A stretch of DNA of 64,000 bases from Malurus cyaneus samueli (lineage: Eukaryota > Chordata > Aves > Passeriformes > Maluridae): NCBI GenBank assembly GCA_009741485.1, contig CM019219.1:3243243-3307242 (forward strand), written 5' to 3'. The translations under genes and the position numbers were made by a program. Shown in pieces: positions 11,878 through 24,445 of the stretch. Below the pieces are notes generated by a model that saw nothing but the letters and a program-made list of their open reading frames with translations, did no database searches and had not been told where the DNA came from. Within the stretch, counting starts at the first letter, position 1. The number at the start of each line of letters is the position of its first letter.

Positions 11878-14800
11878 GTGATGGTATTTGCACACCTCAA
11901 TTCTCCCTGATACACAGAGAGAAAGCATAAGCACAAGCACCTGCATCATATATAAACATAAATATTGATTCCACCATTTTGAAGCAATAATTTCATATCT
12001 ATTTATGGCACCTTTGTCCCATGCAATGACACGTCCATGTAAAGGAGCAAAATCCTCAGAACCTCCTAGAAAACACCCCACTGCCAGGACTCACAGGAAC
12101 AATGAGAGAAAGAGCAGCTGTTGGATGCTAACTGGGTGGAAAATGGGAGGCAAAAACAACTTTTGAAATAGTTGAGTCAGGAGTAAAGGTTACAACAGAG
12201 GAGTAGCAGGTCTCCATCCAAAGCAGAAATGTCTGTCCCTCCCCACCCTCTCTCTGAGCTGAATGTTGATACACACAGAGCTGCTTCTGGCAAACACTCC
12301 TGGGTTTCATTCCCATTCACCTGCATAATTCCCTGTGATACAACTCAAAATTTATGTGAGTATTTATATTTAGCCACTAGAAGGATAATTCAGAACTTCC
12401 TTTCTCTCTTAAATATTTTACTCCCCTTCCTTGAAACAGAGTTAAAGTATTAAGGGCATTGATTTGTCCTTCCAAAATTAAGAAGAACTTTGAAAAACGA
12501 AGGTTATAAAGAAAACCCTCTCGACACTCTCACAGACAAAATGTTTCACTTAAATATCAAAATATCACAATGGTTATAGGGTTGGGGTTTTTTTCTTTTG
12601 CTTCCATAAAACTTCCTCTGGGATGTTTCCTGCACTGCTGGAGCAAGATTATTTTATAGCCAAGGAACAGTCACAATTTCCATTTGAACCCTCCACAGTC
12701 TTGGAAGAGAAACGAGGTAGCAGAACCTGTTTGGGGTTACCCATCTGTTCCTGAGTGTCCTGAGTCCTGCCCAGAGCCAGGGGACAGGGGACATCACAAA
12801 AAACAGTGACCAGTCCTGATTTTCAAGCATGTGCTGAAGTCTGGGGTGGAGTAAAACTCATTCTGATATCCGTGCATTGCACCTTCCCTCTGCTTCTGGT
12901 GTTAAATTTTAACCTAAGGCCAAAATGTAGGTTATGGCATAATTTATTAAAAAATCAATACCATATTCCCCAGTAATGGCACAAACACTCCAGCTTATAA
13001 TAGCTTTACTGCACTAGGGGATTTTTTTATCATTACTTTCCGATATGATAACGCTTGTTCTAAGGTCAACAGACATCACATGATCAGGGGATATTTTTAC
13101 AGGAGTGCAGCAGGAGCAGCTTTAAGCTGGTGCACGTGTGGGGCTGAGCTCACTGTGGGGTGGGATGGTGCACACCCCAAAGGTGCTGTCATTGGAAAAA
13201 TCCTGTAGATCCCTGCTTTCTGTCCTCACAGCCACCACAACCTGGGGCTCCTGGCTGATTTTCCAAAGGTTGATCCCATAAAAAGCCATCAAAATGTACA
13301 GCTCCTTGATGATTTTCTGAAGATTTCCTGCCAAACGCCTCCTCCCAGGATTGGGACCCGACCTTTTTCCATGTCCAAGCATCCCCATCTCCCTGCCAGG
13401 CACACACCGAGTCCTGCCTCCCCAGAATGCAGCCTATAAAAGGTTTATTTGAAAATTAATTCCTTTCTCTCCTGGCTCTCTCATTAGTTGCTAGGTTATC
13501 TAACCTATATGATGTAAAACCCCAAACGGCTGCAAAGGCACTTTGTGTCTGCGGTTGGAGCGATGAAGAATGGCCTCAATGAGATTATGCTAACTTTATA
13601 TAACTTATTAAAATGAATATCAAACTTTGTTTTGCCTCATTCAATTTTTGATGTTAATTAAGTAAGCACAAGCATAAGAAAGGAAATTGGATTTGCTACT
13701 TAAGGAACTTCCAATAAAGCCATGGATGTTAGTGAAATGAGTTTCTAATAAACATTAATAAGTGTCTCTATAACAAGCAGTGCTTGTCTTTTAAGAACAT
13801 TGGATTTTTCTCACAGGATATGGACAGCAATAAAATACATTTGCAAATATGAAGATATATTACAGGCACATTTTTCACCACAAGCCTCACTTCCCAGCTT
13901 TCTGATTTCGTGACCTTGGGAACAATCACAGGGCCACGAAATCCAACAAAACATTTTAAAATTCATACAAATGTAATTTAGGAGCAGCACTGGCTAGATG
14001 GGAACTTTAGACAAGATTTTCGCAGTGAATAATGCTTTTCTTTGTCCATTTCAGACAAATTTAATGCTGCTACTACGTTTGACATCAATCACCCAGTCAT
14101 GAGCAGCCACATCTTTGCTGGGGCTGATGAAAGGGGAAAAAGGTGCAGAGCCAGGACAGTGAAGCTCTTGGGGACACAGGGACAGCCACAGCTCCTAGCA
14201 GGACAAAGCTGTCAGAGCCAGCACGAGGGGAGCATTCATCACTCTCAAAATCAGGAGGGGTTTGAGAAATCCCTACCTGGGCAAAAGACGATTTCCAGCT
14301 TGGAAAATAACATCTGGAGCAGGTTTTGTTTGCCTGCTGCCCTCGCATTTTGCAGCTGGAATTGGTGACAGGCGCACGAGGAGAATTGTGGAGCAAGATG
14401 GTGACATTTTCACGTCTTTTTTGGAGCATAAAATGCCACCTTTGAAATGCAGAGGGGGCCACACGTGGTGGTTAAAGCCATAAATCCGGTCAGCAAAGAC
14501 ACACAGCACGGGAGAAGAGCTGGTTAAAAAGAAATAAATGAGATCTTTTCCAAAACAGGAAAAAAATCTTTCTTTCTCCACAGTGGATCTGTCAGGGAGA
14601 CCAAACTTTGCTGAAATGCAGAGATTTCAGTGTTTCATGGGATGAGGAGTTGCCTTTCCATAGATCCTGGGGTATAAGCAGGGATATTTTCTGCACAGCC
14701 ACTGCCTGGGTCAGCTAACAGCTAATGATCCACATTTCATTTCTGCCCACAGAACAAAACTCCCAGGTTATTCCAGAACACTTTATTCCCTCCCTCACTG

Positions 14801-14879
14801 CTCAAACCTGCTCAGAGCCTTCTGGCAGGGCTGCATAAATTTGTTGGATTACCTCTGGCTTTATAGGTGTTTAAAACAA

Positions 14880-15009
14880 CAGCACTGGAGGGATGACTGA
14901 TAAAATTCAGTGATGCTCTCCAGCAGAACTTCCAGCAAAGCAAAAAAATTCTGGTCTGCAATTAGTCAAGCAAAACCACCCCAATTTTCATTATCCAGCA
15001 CATTACGTC
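14880..15009. repeat. Unassigned dispersed repeat, copy 2
   Basis: 130 bp matching 9,058-9,189, with one or two small indels and a short divergent patch (CAATTAGTCAAG against CAACTTCCAGTCCAG). The match ends after the CATTA motif, so the right part present in copy 1 is missing. Confidence 0.8.
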
Positions 15010-17939
15010 AGCAGAGGAACTCCTGGCACAGGCTGGCCTCAAACTCACCAACTTCAGCCACATGGATTTGTTTGCCCATAATTCATATGATGCATCTCAG
15101 CCCACTCAAAGTAATAACTGCATCCCTTCCTGCTAATGAAAAGTGATTAATTTTCAATTATGGTAAGTATCCAATTTTTCACTGTGTGGCACTGGTCTAA
15201 GTCACCCTATCTCTAACATTCTAATTACAGACATTAAAAGTTCCTCATAATTATTGCAGAAAGACCAGCAAAATTAAAAATATGGGTTACTCGCTGCTAT
15301 TATTACATTTGCTCTAATGCAGCCAAGGCTTAAATTTCTGCCTGAGCTGCCAGCCATTTCATCAATCTCTTTTTGTGACTTGTTTAGAACAACTGGTTTT
15401 TATTTCACAGTCTCAGTAACTGTTCCAACAGGTCTGTTAACGGGTTGGCACTCCACATTTTGTAAAGCTCTAATTAAGCGAAACAAGCTAAAAATCACTA
15501 ATATGTGCCTTTAGCAAAGTAGCTCTGTAATTATCTCATTTAACAGATAACTACTTGTATTTCATTTTTCAAAGCACAAAGAGAAAACTAGCTCTAAATG
15601 TCACTTTTCAGGCTCATTAAACTCACTAGAGAAATATCAAATTAGAGATTTCTACCACAAATACTATGATAAACTCTGGGAGCTCATAAGCAACGTGAGG
15701 ATTTGGGGAAGGGACAAGTATTAGAAAATATTCTTTTTAGCAGAATAAATGCTGGCTGCATATTTACAAACAACCTTTATTACAACATTATACGAAGTTT
15801 GGTCCTCTTTAAAAGAATAGAATTGAATATTGAATTGTGTATTGCATGTATTTTTAATATAACCTACAGAATTTTATATTCACGTGCCAAATTCTTTATT
15901 TATTTCTCAACATGATCATCTTTTTTTCCTAAATTTCCATTCCTAAGTTACTCTTTGAAACTGTAAGAGAAGTGGGCGATAAAAGGAAGTTATGCAGATG
16001 TCAGCAAACAGCTTCAAGACAAGATTTATTTGTCTGTGTGTCTGATGAAAGCACTAACACGGATCCAATCACCTCCCATAACCACTGCCAGCTCAAACCA
16101 AAGGCATTTACATCAGAGCCTGAGGCCTGGGCTGCAAGGTCTTCATGCAATAACCAAGTCATAACCCATAACTTGTTCACTTGCACTTGCAGTGTAATAT
16201 CCCTGGATTTCAGTCAGGTTTCCATGCAGCAGGCCATACCCACATCTGCATTTATTCCAGTGCCACTGTGGATGTATCTGTCCTTGCTGATGGCCAAACT
16301 AATGCCCACACACGATGTTTATGGAAAGCCTGTGAGATGTTTCCACACCAAAGCAGCCCCAAAAAAATGGGAACAGCAAAAGGAACCCAGTAGGAACTGC
16401 TATACATGATGTGGGCTAAAACCCCAGGGACAGGAGCAGAAGGTGCAACTCACAAATCCCACATTTAGGACATAGAAACATCCTGTTGATGGGTGAAGAC
16501 CCCTCAGCCCCAATACAAACAGGCAGAAAATCCAGCCCAGCCACACCACCGTGTTTTTCAGTCCTTTTTGACTCCAGTCCCACCCAGGAGCTCGTGCCAG
16601 CCCCAGGACCAGCTGAATCCATCCCCCCGAGCCCACCTGGCCACCCCAAACCCATGAGGTCCCACCAGGGATGCATTTGGCTGTGACTGATGCTCTGGGA
16701 TATTCCTGGGGGTGCAGCTCCAGCCCAGAAAACGGGGCTGCATTCCGGGGCAGAGCCATTCTGCATCACAACACAGCTCAGAAAAACCTCCTGCAAAGAA
16801 ACTTGGAGCAATAAAGGGCTGATTGATTGATGCATCGCCGCTTTTAGGGTCCGTTGCACAAACTATTTGGATAGTGGGAGCCCATAAAGTATAATGTCTG
16901 TGCTAAAAGTGACACAATGAAGAAGATGATGCACCTGCTTCAATTTCAGCTCCCAGTCATTATTTAGAGCTGAGGGTCTAGGAGTTGCAAAATACTGCCT
17001 TTCTAGTTCCCTACTGGTTTGCAACAAGATAAATGTCGAGAACTAAGGACCCCGGGCACACAATAATAAAAACCTTTTTAGAGTCTAGACCCTTCCACTA
17101 GTTAAAGGAAACCTATTCCCATTTTTCTGTTAGGGAAAAAAATGGGATGCAGTTTCCCAGTGGCAGAGATCAAATTTTTTATTTATATTAAAAATGCAGG
17201 ATTTGGGGAAATAAAAGGAACCACAACCTTGCATGGACAAGACCAGTGGGTTGAGGGGCAGATCTGATCTCAGCTCCTCAATCCTGACCCCAGCACATTG
17301 CAGAAAGGAGTGAAACTGGAATATCTCTGCATGGTCAGACACAAACCACCCTTGTAAATTAGCTGACAATGTCATTTCTACCTGGGAAACACAATGAGGA
17401 GTAACAAAACCCTCTGAAAGCTGAAACCGATTAGAGCACGGTGTCAGCGCAGAATTATTGGCCAAATCAATGTTTCCTTTCCCTTTGGTAAATTCAGGAA
17501 AATGTAAAAGATCTGAGTCATCCAAAATGGGACCCTCTCCAAAATCAGCTCAAGACTGAGCCCCTCAATTCAGTCCCTGCTTCCACTGTGGGTTTTACAG
17601 GTCTCAGACATCTTAGGGGGGAACACATCCCTCTTCAAACTCAAGTCCATTAGTAAGTTCTTAAGGACAAACAAGTTTTTAAGGACAAACCCTTCAAAGT
17701 TAATTTTCCATTCCCACCTGTATTAACAGCAGTTGAGGACATTCAGATTAGATGCTCCCAGAGAGGTTTTTTCCCTCAAACAGATGCTCAGCTCTTTCAG
17801 AGGGTTTGCAGCTGTTTCAGTCAGAATGAATGATCCATTGCATGAACACAAACCCTCACAGGCAAAACTCTCTGAGAAACTGTGGAAAAATGAAATTTGT
17901 GAAGTTCATTCGTGAAATTCCCACTGGAAAATGGGAACA
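15010..17939. other. Intergenic, unique DNA
   Basis: No gene recognised. 15,130-15,560 is repeat-free with AATTA/TAAT motifs (possible conserved element). The C-rich part at 16,400-16,860 has overlapping open frames on both strands without family resemblance. A short imperfect tandem (TTAAGGACAAAC twice) is at about 17,655-17,690. Confidence 0.6.
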
Positions 17940-18250
17940 AGGATCTCTTGGAGCAAGTCCAGAGGTGGCCACAGAGATGCCCAGGGGGTTGGAGCTCCTT
18001 TGCTCTGGGCCAAGTTGGGAGAGCTGGGAATGTTCATTTGGAAAAGGCTCCAGGGAGATCTCAGAGCCTCTTCCAGGGCCTGAAAGGGCTCCAGGAGAGC
18101 TGGAGAGGGACTGGGGACAAGGGATAGAGGGACAGGACACAGGGAATGGGTTCACACTGCCAGAGGGCAGGGATGGATGGGATATTGGGAAAAAAACCAG
18201 AAAAAAATCTTTCCTGTGAGGGTGGTAAGGCACATCAACACCTTGAAATG
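17940..18250 (+). mobile_element. CR1 LINE fragment
   Basis: Resembles the 3' part of avian CR1, upstream of the terminal repeat. The usual order is visible: GGCTCCAGGGAGATCTCAGAG, then GGGCTCCAGGAGAGCTGGAG, then GACAGGACACAGGGAATGGG and CTGCCAGAGGGCAGG. It breaks off near TTCCTGTGAGGGTGGTAAGG, without a CR1 3' terminus. Confidence 0.85.
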
Positions 18251-21200
18251 CAAAGAATGGGAAAGTTCATACAACACCCAGGAATGGGAGTTTTATGGGT
18301 TCAATTGATGCTGCACTGGAGTTCAGTGGTGGTTGAGGATGGGGACACACCTGGAGGAACAGTGGGGTCAGCCCTTTCACATCAACCATTACTGGGGGCA
18401 AGGCAGGTGGGAAGAGCACTGAGATGAAGGAGGAATGAGATCACACTTTATTCACAGACCATTAATGAATTCATCTTGGAATGATCCTTTCTCAACCAAG
18501 CTCATCAAATCCACGTTGTCATTTCTAGCATACAGGACTGAATCCATGGAAATTGTGTGTAACATTCATAGGGAATTTTCTTGGCTATCAAATGACCAAA
18601 AGGCACTGAGGAAAGGTTAAAGGCTGTGACCTATTGAACAGTGACCTTCAACTTTTCCTGCAGGAGATACATTTTCCTTTAAGGAAAAGAAATAACCTTT
18701 GAACCTCAGGCCTTCATATTTCTCTCCAGCCTTCTGGCTCCTCCTGGCAAGGCTGCAGAAGAAGAACAGCCCTGGACAGGCAAGATTGGCCCCATCCCCT
18801 TAATCAGGCTGGGGTACATCTGGCTGTTCTCTGCCCTTTGCACCCAGGTTCCATTTGCTCCACAGAAGGTCAGAAATAGGCACTGTGTTTTTCAGACTCC
18901 TCACAGTCATCAAAATCAGATTACTTTGGATCCCCATTGGCACAGGAGTCAGTTGATCAAACTCTGCACCACAAGATCTCACATCTCTGTTTACTCTCTG
19001 CAGGGCTGCCCTACAAAGCAATGACAAATATCTTTCCAGATCAATGGCTCCAGCTTGGAAAATAAATGTCCTGGATTAGCCTTGGATGTTTGGGTAGCAG
19101 TAGGGCACTGTTATCCTGCAACAATATTCTTGTCTGTTTGACATTATCTCTTCATTTTTATCTATTGCAGGCTGAACCAGCAGTGGTCAGAAGGAAAACT
19201 CTGTCCATGATTCTCCAGCTTGGTTTCAGAGCTGTTACTAAACATTTCACCTCCAGAGAGTTTTCTCTTCTACTTTCATTTCATCAACAATGCCACCTTT
19301 TCCAAAAGAGACTGTAACACACGGCTGCAAACTTCATCCACCAAAAGGCTCTATCCATCAGTTTTCCCTTCTTTCAAATACATTCCAGAATTTTCTCTGC
19401 ATTTTTCCACAGCTTGTTGGTCTTCCGCTGGGAGAAAAAAATTAATATGATCTATGATACAATGCTATTGATTCAAAAATACTGAAAACAATTCCTGGTA
19501 TTTCTCTCATGATTTTCCTGGTTCATATCAGCCCTGACCCTCAATCTCCTTCACATTTTAAGTTTGTTTTTTCCATGGAATTAACCTCTTGATTTTTACT
19601 ATTGTGGGGATCCTCAAAACAAACTCAGCCAAAGCATCAGTTTGCTGTTCCCTGGCTCCCTTCTTCAAAGTGCCAAAAAAAAAAAAAATTAAAATAAAAA
19701 GGATAAGGAATACCTCACAAGAACAGCATCAAGCAGAACCCATCAATAAGATGCTGTAAAAAATTTGCCATGGGTCTCAGAATCCCAAAGGTCAGGATCT
19801 CTCAGCTAAGTATCATCGTCCATAGGAATGGAAAAATGCCCCACTGTTTTAAGAGTGCTACAACACCTTCTCACAATGGAGCAGATAAAAAAAGAGCACT
19901 GCAGCTTTAACTTTATATTTCTGGCTTTTGTTGGCTGAAGCCAGATCCTTGGTGTTATTTTAATGCAGCAGCAAAGAGCTGCATTTAATACATGATAGGC
20001 TCAAGATGCTTCTCTCTCTCTCTTTTTTTTTTCCCTTTTTTATATGTGTGCTGAATATCCAGCACGTAATTGAAAAAGGAAAAGGAGCTGCTTGTTTGCT
20101 GCCTGATCCAGGAATGATTAAAGGTAGAAGTTTTTCAGACATTACTGACAGAAAGGGTATAGTTAAAGCTGCTTTAAAAAAAGAGAGCCTTCATAAAGAG
20201 CCACTACTCAAACCGCTATTAAAAGCAGCGAGTGAAATGCAGCTTCTTCACCAATTACCGAGGGGAGTGGACACCTTGAAGCGCTGTCTGAATTGTGTCC
20301 TCGCAGGCTGGCAGCTCCCCCAGCCCAGGCTGTGTGTGTGTGTGTGTATTCTGGGGCTCTCAAACCAGTGCCAGCCCATTCAGGGCTACATTAGTGCCCG
20401 GGGGGGCCACAACACCACACCAACTTGGGTTGTGTGCGACCCATTTACAGCTGAACGCCTCTGAGCAGAGACAGCTCTAAATGACTCTCTCCACCTCTTC
20501 ACCGAGCCACTTGTTTTTGTCATTTCTTTCTCTTTTTTTTAAAAAAAAAAAAAATCCGGAGGAAATAATTGATAAACCCGACGCCATCCACCTTAAAGGC
20601 AAATGCATATATCCACCTGGTTAAAATTCCTCCTCTTTCTATTTTCCATCTCCCTATATCCATTTTGCTCGGCGCTGTTTAAACAATACTTCATCAAATG
20701 CAGCCCGAAGCAAATAAAAAGCACAGTAGAGTAAATAAAAAGTTAAAAAAAAAAAAAATCACAGGCTGGAGGGTAAGTACTTTTATTCCTGTACTTTCAT
20801 CGCTTGGGGGAATTATTATTCCATTGCTGGTTTCGGGAGGCAGGGGGGAGCGTGGGGGGTGAAAGGACAGCCATGTTATTCGTGAAATGGATTGCTCCTC
20901 TCACCGCTTTTCACTCCTCTGGGTTCTCAAAAGTCCAATGATTACAACAAAGTGTGGCCATCTATTCCGTCTTATTGACAAAGGTCCTTAATTACTGCTG
21001 CACCAGTAATACCTGCTATTAAATTCTGCTAAACAGAGGCTGCAAATTAGCCGTGGATCCCGCTAACCTTCTGTGTGTAATTACAGGCAGCGGGATTGAC
21101 GCCGAGGCTACGGCACTGACCCGAGTCACAGCAATGGGAAACCTTTGTTTATCACCTGTGGTGGGGGCCAAAATGTGAAATTAAAAGCTCTCCATCAGCG

Positions 21201-21864
21201 GAAGGCCTTGGGAAGCCCGGGAAAGCAACAGGAAGGCAAAAAGCAAAGCGCTTTGTATTTATAACCGACTTCTTCAATTGCTGTTTAAACTGGCGGCTCA
21301 TTAACCTGGGGGGCTGCTCCAGCACGCCAGCCACCCAAAGTTTAAAATGGCAAAAATTTAGGTTGTCTTTTGGAGGTGTTCTGTATTTCATCAGGGCCTT
21401 TAACCTGTGTTTAAGAGCCCGTTTGCTGCACTTGCTAACTATAAACAGGTTGCAGTGCTGTAAACCCAATAACGCACAAACATTTTTGAATTTCCATGGC
21501 AGAAGGCAGCTGATTGGGAAAATCTGGTCTGCCTGCAGTGGGTTTTGGTGTGAGCCCATCCTGGGGACACTGGAATCATCCCCAGCCATGGATCCATCCT
21601 GGGAGGGGCAGGTATGTGTCTGCATCCCTTGGGTACCCTGGTGTGTTCCTGGGAGCACCCACTGCGTGTGCAGATCCACCCATCAGTGCTACAGAGCAAG
21701 GAAGCACCACCAGAAATCCATGGCTGGAATTCTTTGTGTGATATTGCCCTTTTGTGCAAAATGTTTGTTTATTCTGTAAAAATAAAGCTCCTTGGAAAGG
21801 TGACGTGGGCAAGGATCTCCCAGAGTCTCATCCCTCCCACTTTTCTCCTTCCACATCCCCAGCC
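18251..21864. other. Intergenic with a candidate conserved block
   Basis: No gene recognised. Poly-A at 19,675-19,688, a T8A14 tract at 20,533-20,554, (GT)n near 20,331-20,347, and poly-A at 20,745-20,758. About 20,560-21,480 has no transposable element and scattered CpG in an AT-rich setting, suggesting a regulatory or conserved region. Confidence 0.55.
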
Positions 21865-21865
21865 T

Positions 21866-21970
21866 TGACTGGTGAGCTTGTTCTAATGTTCAACAACCCA
21901 TTCAGTGAAAAAAATGTTCCTAAAATCCAAACCAGTCCTGATTCCCTGAAACACTCTGAAACAAGAACAT
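21866..21970 (-). mobile_element. Old CR1 LINE fragment
   Basis: The sequence from GTTCTAATGTTCAACAACCC through CATTCAGTGAAAAAAATGTTCC to TAAAATCCAAACC resembles the reverse complement of avian CR1 (TGCTCAACAACCCTTTCAGTGAAGAAATTTTTCCTAA type). It is diverged and its ends are unclear. Confidence 0.55.
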
Positions 21971-24099
21971 CCTCTCCCGTCAGAGATGGGGTCAGGCTCT
22001 CACCTGACTGATCCTTGAGCCAGGACACGGGAGAAACGCAGATCTGAGCATCCATGAGTGGATATCAGATGAGCATCCTCGAGATGATGCCAAGGAGAAA
22101 TTGCAAAGGGCAGGATTCACACAGTTGTGCTTCAGCATAAATAGCAACTCCCACTGAATTTTTCAGACAAGCTAACAATGAATCCTGCCTTTATAAACAA
22201 TTAGCTTTTAAAGGGGTCTCAAGGACTCTGGTGGAAACCCTGCAAATCCTGAAATCCCAGCAGGCTGGAGCTTCTGCTCAGAGCTCCCCATTAATTTGGG
22301 TCTGTGACCTGGGTCCTGTGGCTCTTTTCTCATTTTCACAACTTTCCTCTCTCTCTAACTCCATGCAATCAAACACAAAAAACTCTGAAGTCCTTTAATG
22401 CTTTATATGGGCTCATTTTTGTGAGTTACTGAACAATCAGGGTGGAGTGCACAGCACTTTGCAGTTCTGAGGCAAAGATGAGGTTCCCTAAGGAATAAAT
22501 TTGATTCTGTCCTAGAAGCAGGCTGATTCCACCCACAGAGTCCCAACTAAGCCCTGTTTTGGAGACATTAGTGACATTAAGGCCAGGTATTTCTCAGTTT
22601 TTAAGGATGAAGTGGCAGAGCATTTCAGCACCTTGTTACAGACAGAGACACAACTCTGAGCCCAAGCCCAAATCACCCTTCTGAAAGCAGAGTCCTGATC
22701 CCTCATCCCTGAGCAGACATTCTGGCCTTGCCCTTCCTGTGTGTGCTCCACCAACACAGCCAAAATGTGCAGGGGCACATCCAGGCTCCAGCTGCAGGCT
22801 GAAAAATCTCTCAGAAAACAAGAGTGGCAAAAAAATATCCCAGATCAAACAGCTAAAAATAATGTGGTCCTTGGTCCAAATCTCAGGATGGATTGGGAGC
22901 ATCAAGCAGATTCACAATTGTGGTAACATCTCGCCTCCATGTTCAGAAATGTACATTTTTACACCAAGGAGACCTATGTTTTAAGTTAACATCTTTAAAA
23001 AGATGTTATATTTTTTTTAAAGTTCTAAAGTATCGCGCATAGATAAAGCTGTATCTGTCATAATCCGTCGAAATCTGAAAGTCCAAACTGCTGGAGGCTT
23101 TCTATTTGTGAGAGGCTCTGCTGACCTCCCCCCATACTCTTCAGAAAATAAACTAACACTCCTGGATTCAGAAAATAGCTTTAAAATTAGATTTGGAGGC
23201 TTTAAACCCAAAAGACAAATAAAAAGAAATCATACCTCATTAGTTTTTAGAGTAAAAAGGGTTTTTTTCTGTGGATTCATTTTTGGTGAGCATTTAATAT
23301 TTTATAGCATGTGATCTTAGCAATATCAGAAATCATGTTAGAGAGATGTATTTATTACATCTTTGCACAGTGCCATGTGATAATAACACTGCACAACCTG
23401 AGAATTATTACAGGAGAATGTTTTTTCAATTAACAGATGTAACCATTACTAAGGGATGTTATAAATATAAATCCTCTGTTTTAACTCCACCTACAACATT
23501 CACTTTGGCTTCCATTCTACTTCTGGAGAAACTCTCCATGACTTTATCCTAAGTCACTAAATAAATAATGCAGGCACCAAAGGAGCTGCCAGAAACTGAG
23601 GGAAGAGACCTTCTTTTTCTAACTTGTGAATATTTGCATTCTTAACAAATTTTTAAGAAGCAAATTGTATGTTAGAAGATGTGCTAGAAAATAAATGTGA
23701 AATAAAAATCCCATTCCTCTTCCTTGCTGACCATCTCTTGAGAAAATTGTCGAAACAAGCCCAAACATCTGGAAGTTTCTATAGAGACAAAATGTAGCTT
23801 ACTGGGGTAATTTCCACTTCATTGCCTTTTTGGTGTAAAAATTAGGCATCTGCCTTAACCTTTCTAGATTTTTCATCACAAGATGCCTCTGGAGCTCTCA
23901 TCCTGACCCCTGTGCTGCCCCTCAAAACTTCCTCTCCAAATGCTCAGAGAGTGCGGTGTGAAGTTAGAGACAACATTTAACTTTTGAATTTACAAGAAGC
24001 TCAATAAATCACAACTTATTATAAGCTCAGACTAAACAACATTTTTCCCTTCTCAGTCAAACTTTTTGACCCTTTAATTTGGAGAGGTTCATTCAACAT
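21971..24099. other. Intergenic, unique DNA
   Basis: No gene recognised. A near-perfect 22-bp palindrome lies at 22,987-23,008 (10-bp arms). The adjoining 23,010-23,330 is repeat-free and carries CGCG and TCGAAATC motifs unusual for this AT-rich setting. Confidence 0.55.
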
Positions 24100-24445
24100 T
24101 GCAACACCTCTCAGAACCTAAAGGGAGACACAAGAGGTTTGGAGAGAGTTTTTTTTGCAAGAACATGAAGTGATAGGAGAAGTGGGGATGGTTTTGGAGC
24201 TGGAAGTGGGTAGATTTATATGGGACATTGGGCAGGAATTGTTCCCTGTAGGGTGGGCAGCCCTGGCACAGGGTGCCCAGAGAAGCTGTGGCTGCCCCTG
24301 GATCCCTTTGAGTGCCCAAGGCCAGGCTGGACATTGGGGTGGGAGCAGCCTGGGACAGTGGGAGGTGTCCCTGCCATGGCAGGGGTGGCACTGGATGAGA
24401 TTTAATGTCCCTTCTAACCCAAACCAATCCATGATTCCATGATTT
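24100..24445 (+). mobile_element. CR1 LINE 3' end
   Basis: Good match to the CR1 3' region: TTGTTCCCTGTAGGGTGGGC, CAGAGAAGCTGTGGCTGCCC, TGCCATGGCAGGGGTGGCAC, and the terminus CCATGATTCCATGATT, a decayed copy of the CR1 octamer tail. Confidence 0.9.

Larger units (their letters stand above)
9266..14879. other. Intergenic, mostly unique DNA
   Basis: No gene recognised. A 20-bp tandem pair lies at 10,925-10,964. The stretch at about 13,480-13,760 is repeat-free, contains TTAATTAA and TAACTTATTAAAATGAAT motifs, and is a candidate conserved element. Open frames near 13,122-13,403 and 14,097-14,581 look like chance frames. Confidence 0.6.

Noticed and set aside
16416..16859. 147-codon minus-strand open frame
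   Set aside because: Overlaps a comparable frame at 16,400-16,759 on the same strand and one on the other strand. Proline/tryptophan-rich translation is typical of C/G-rich non-coding DNA.
21152..21679. 175-codon minus-strand open frame
   Set aside because: No family resemblance. Composition follows the local DNA.
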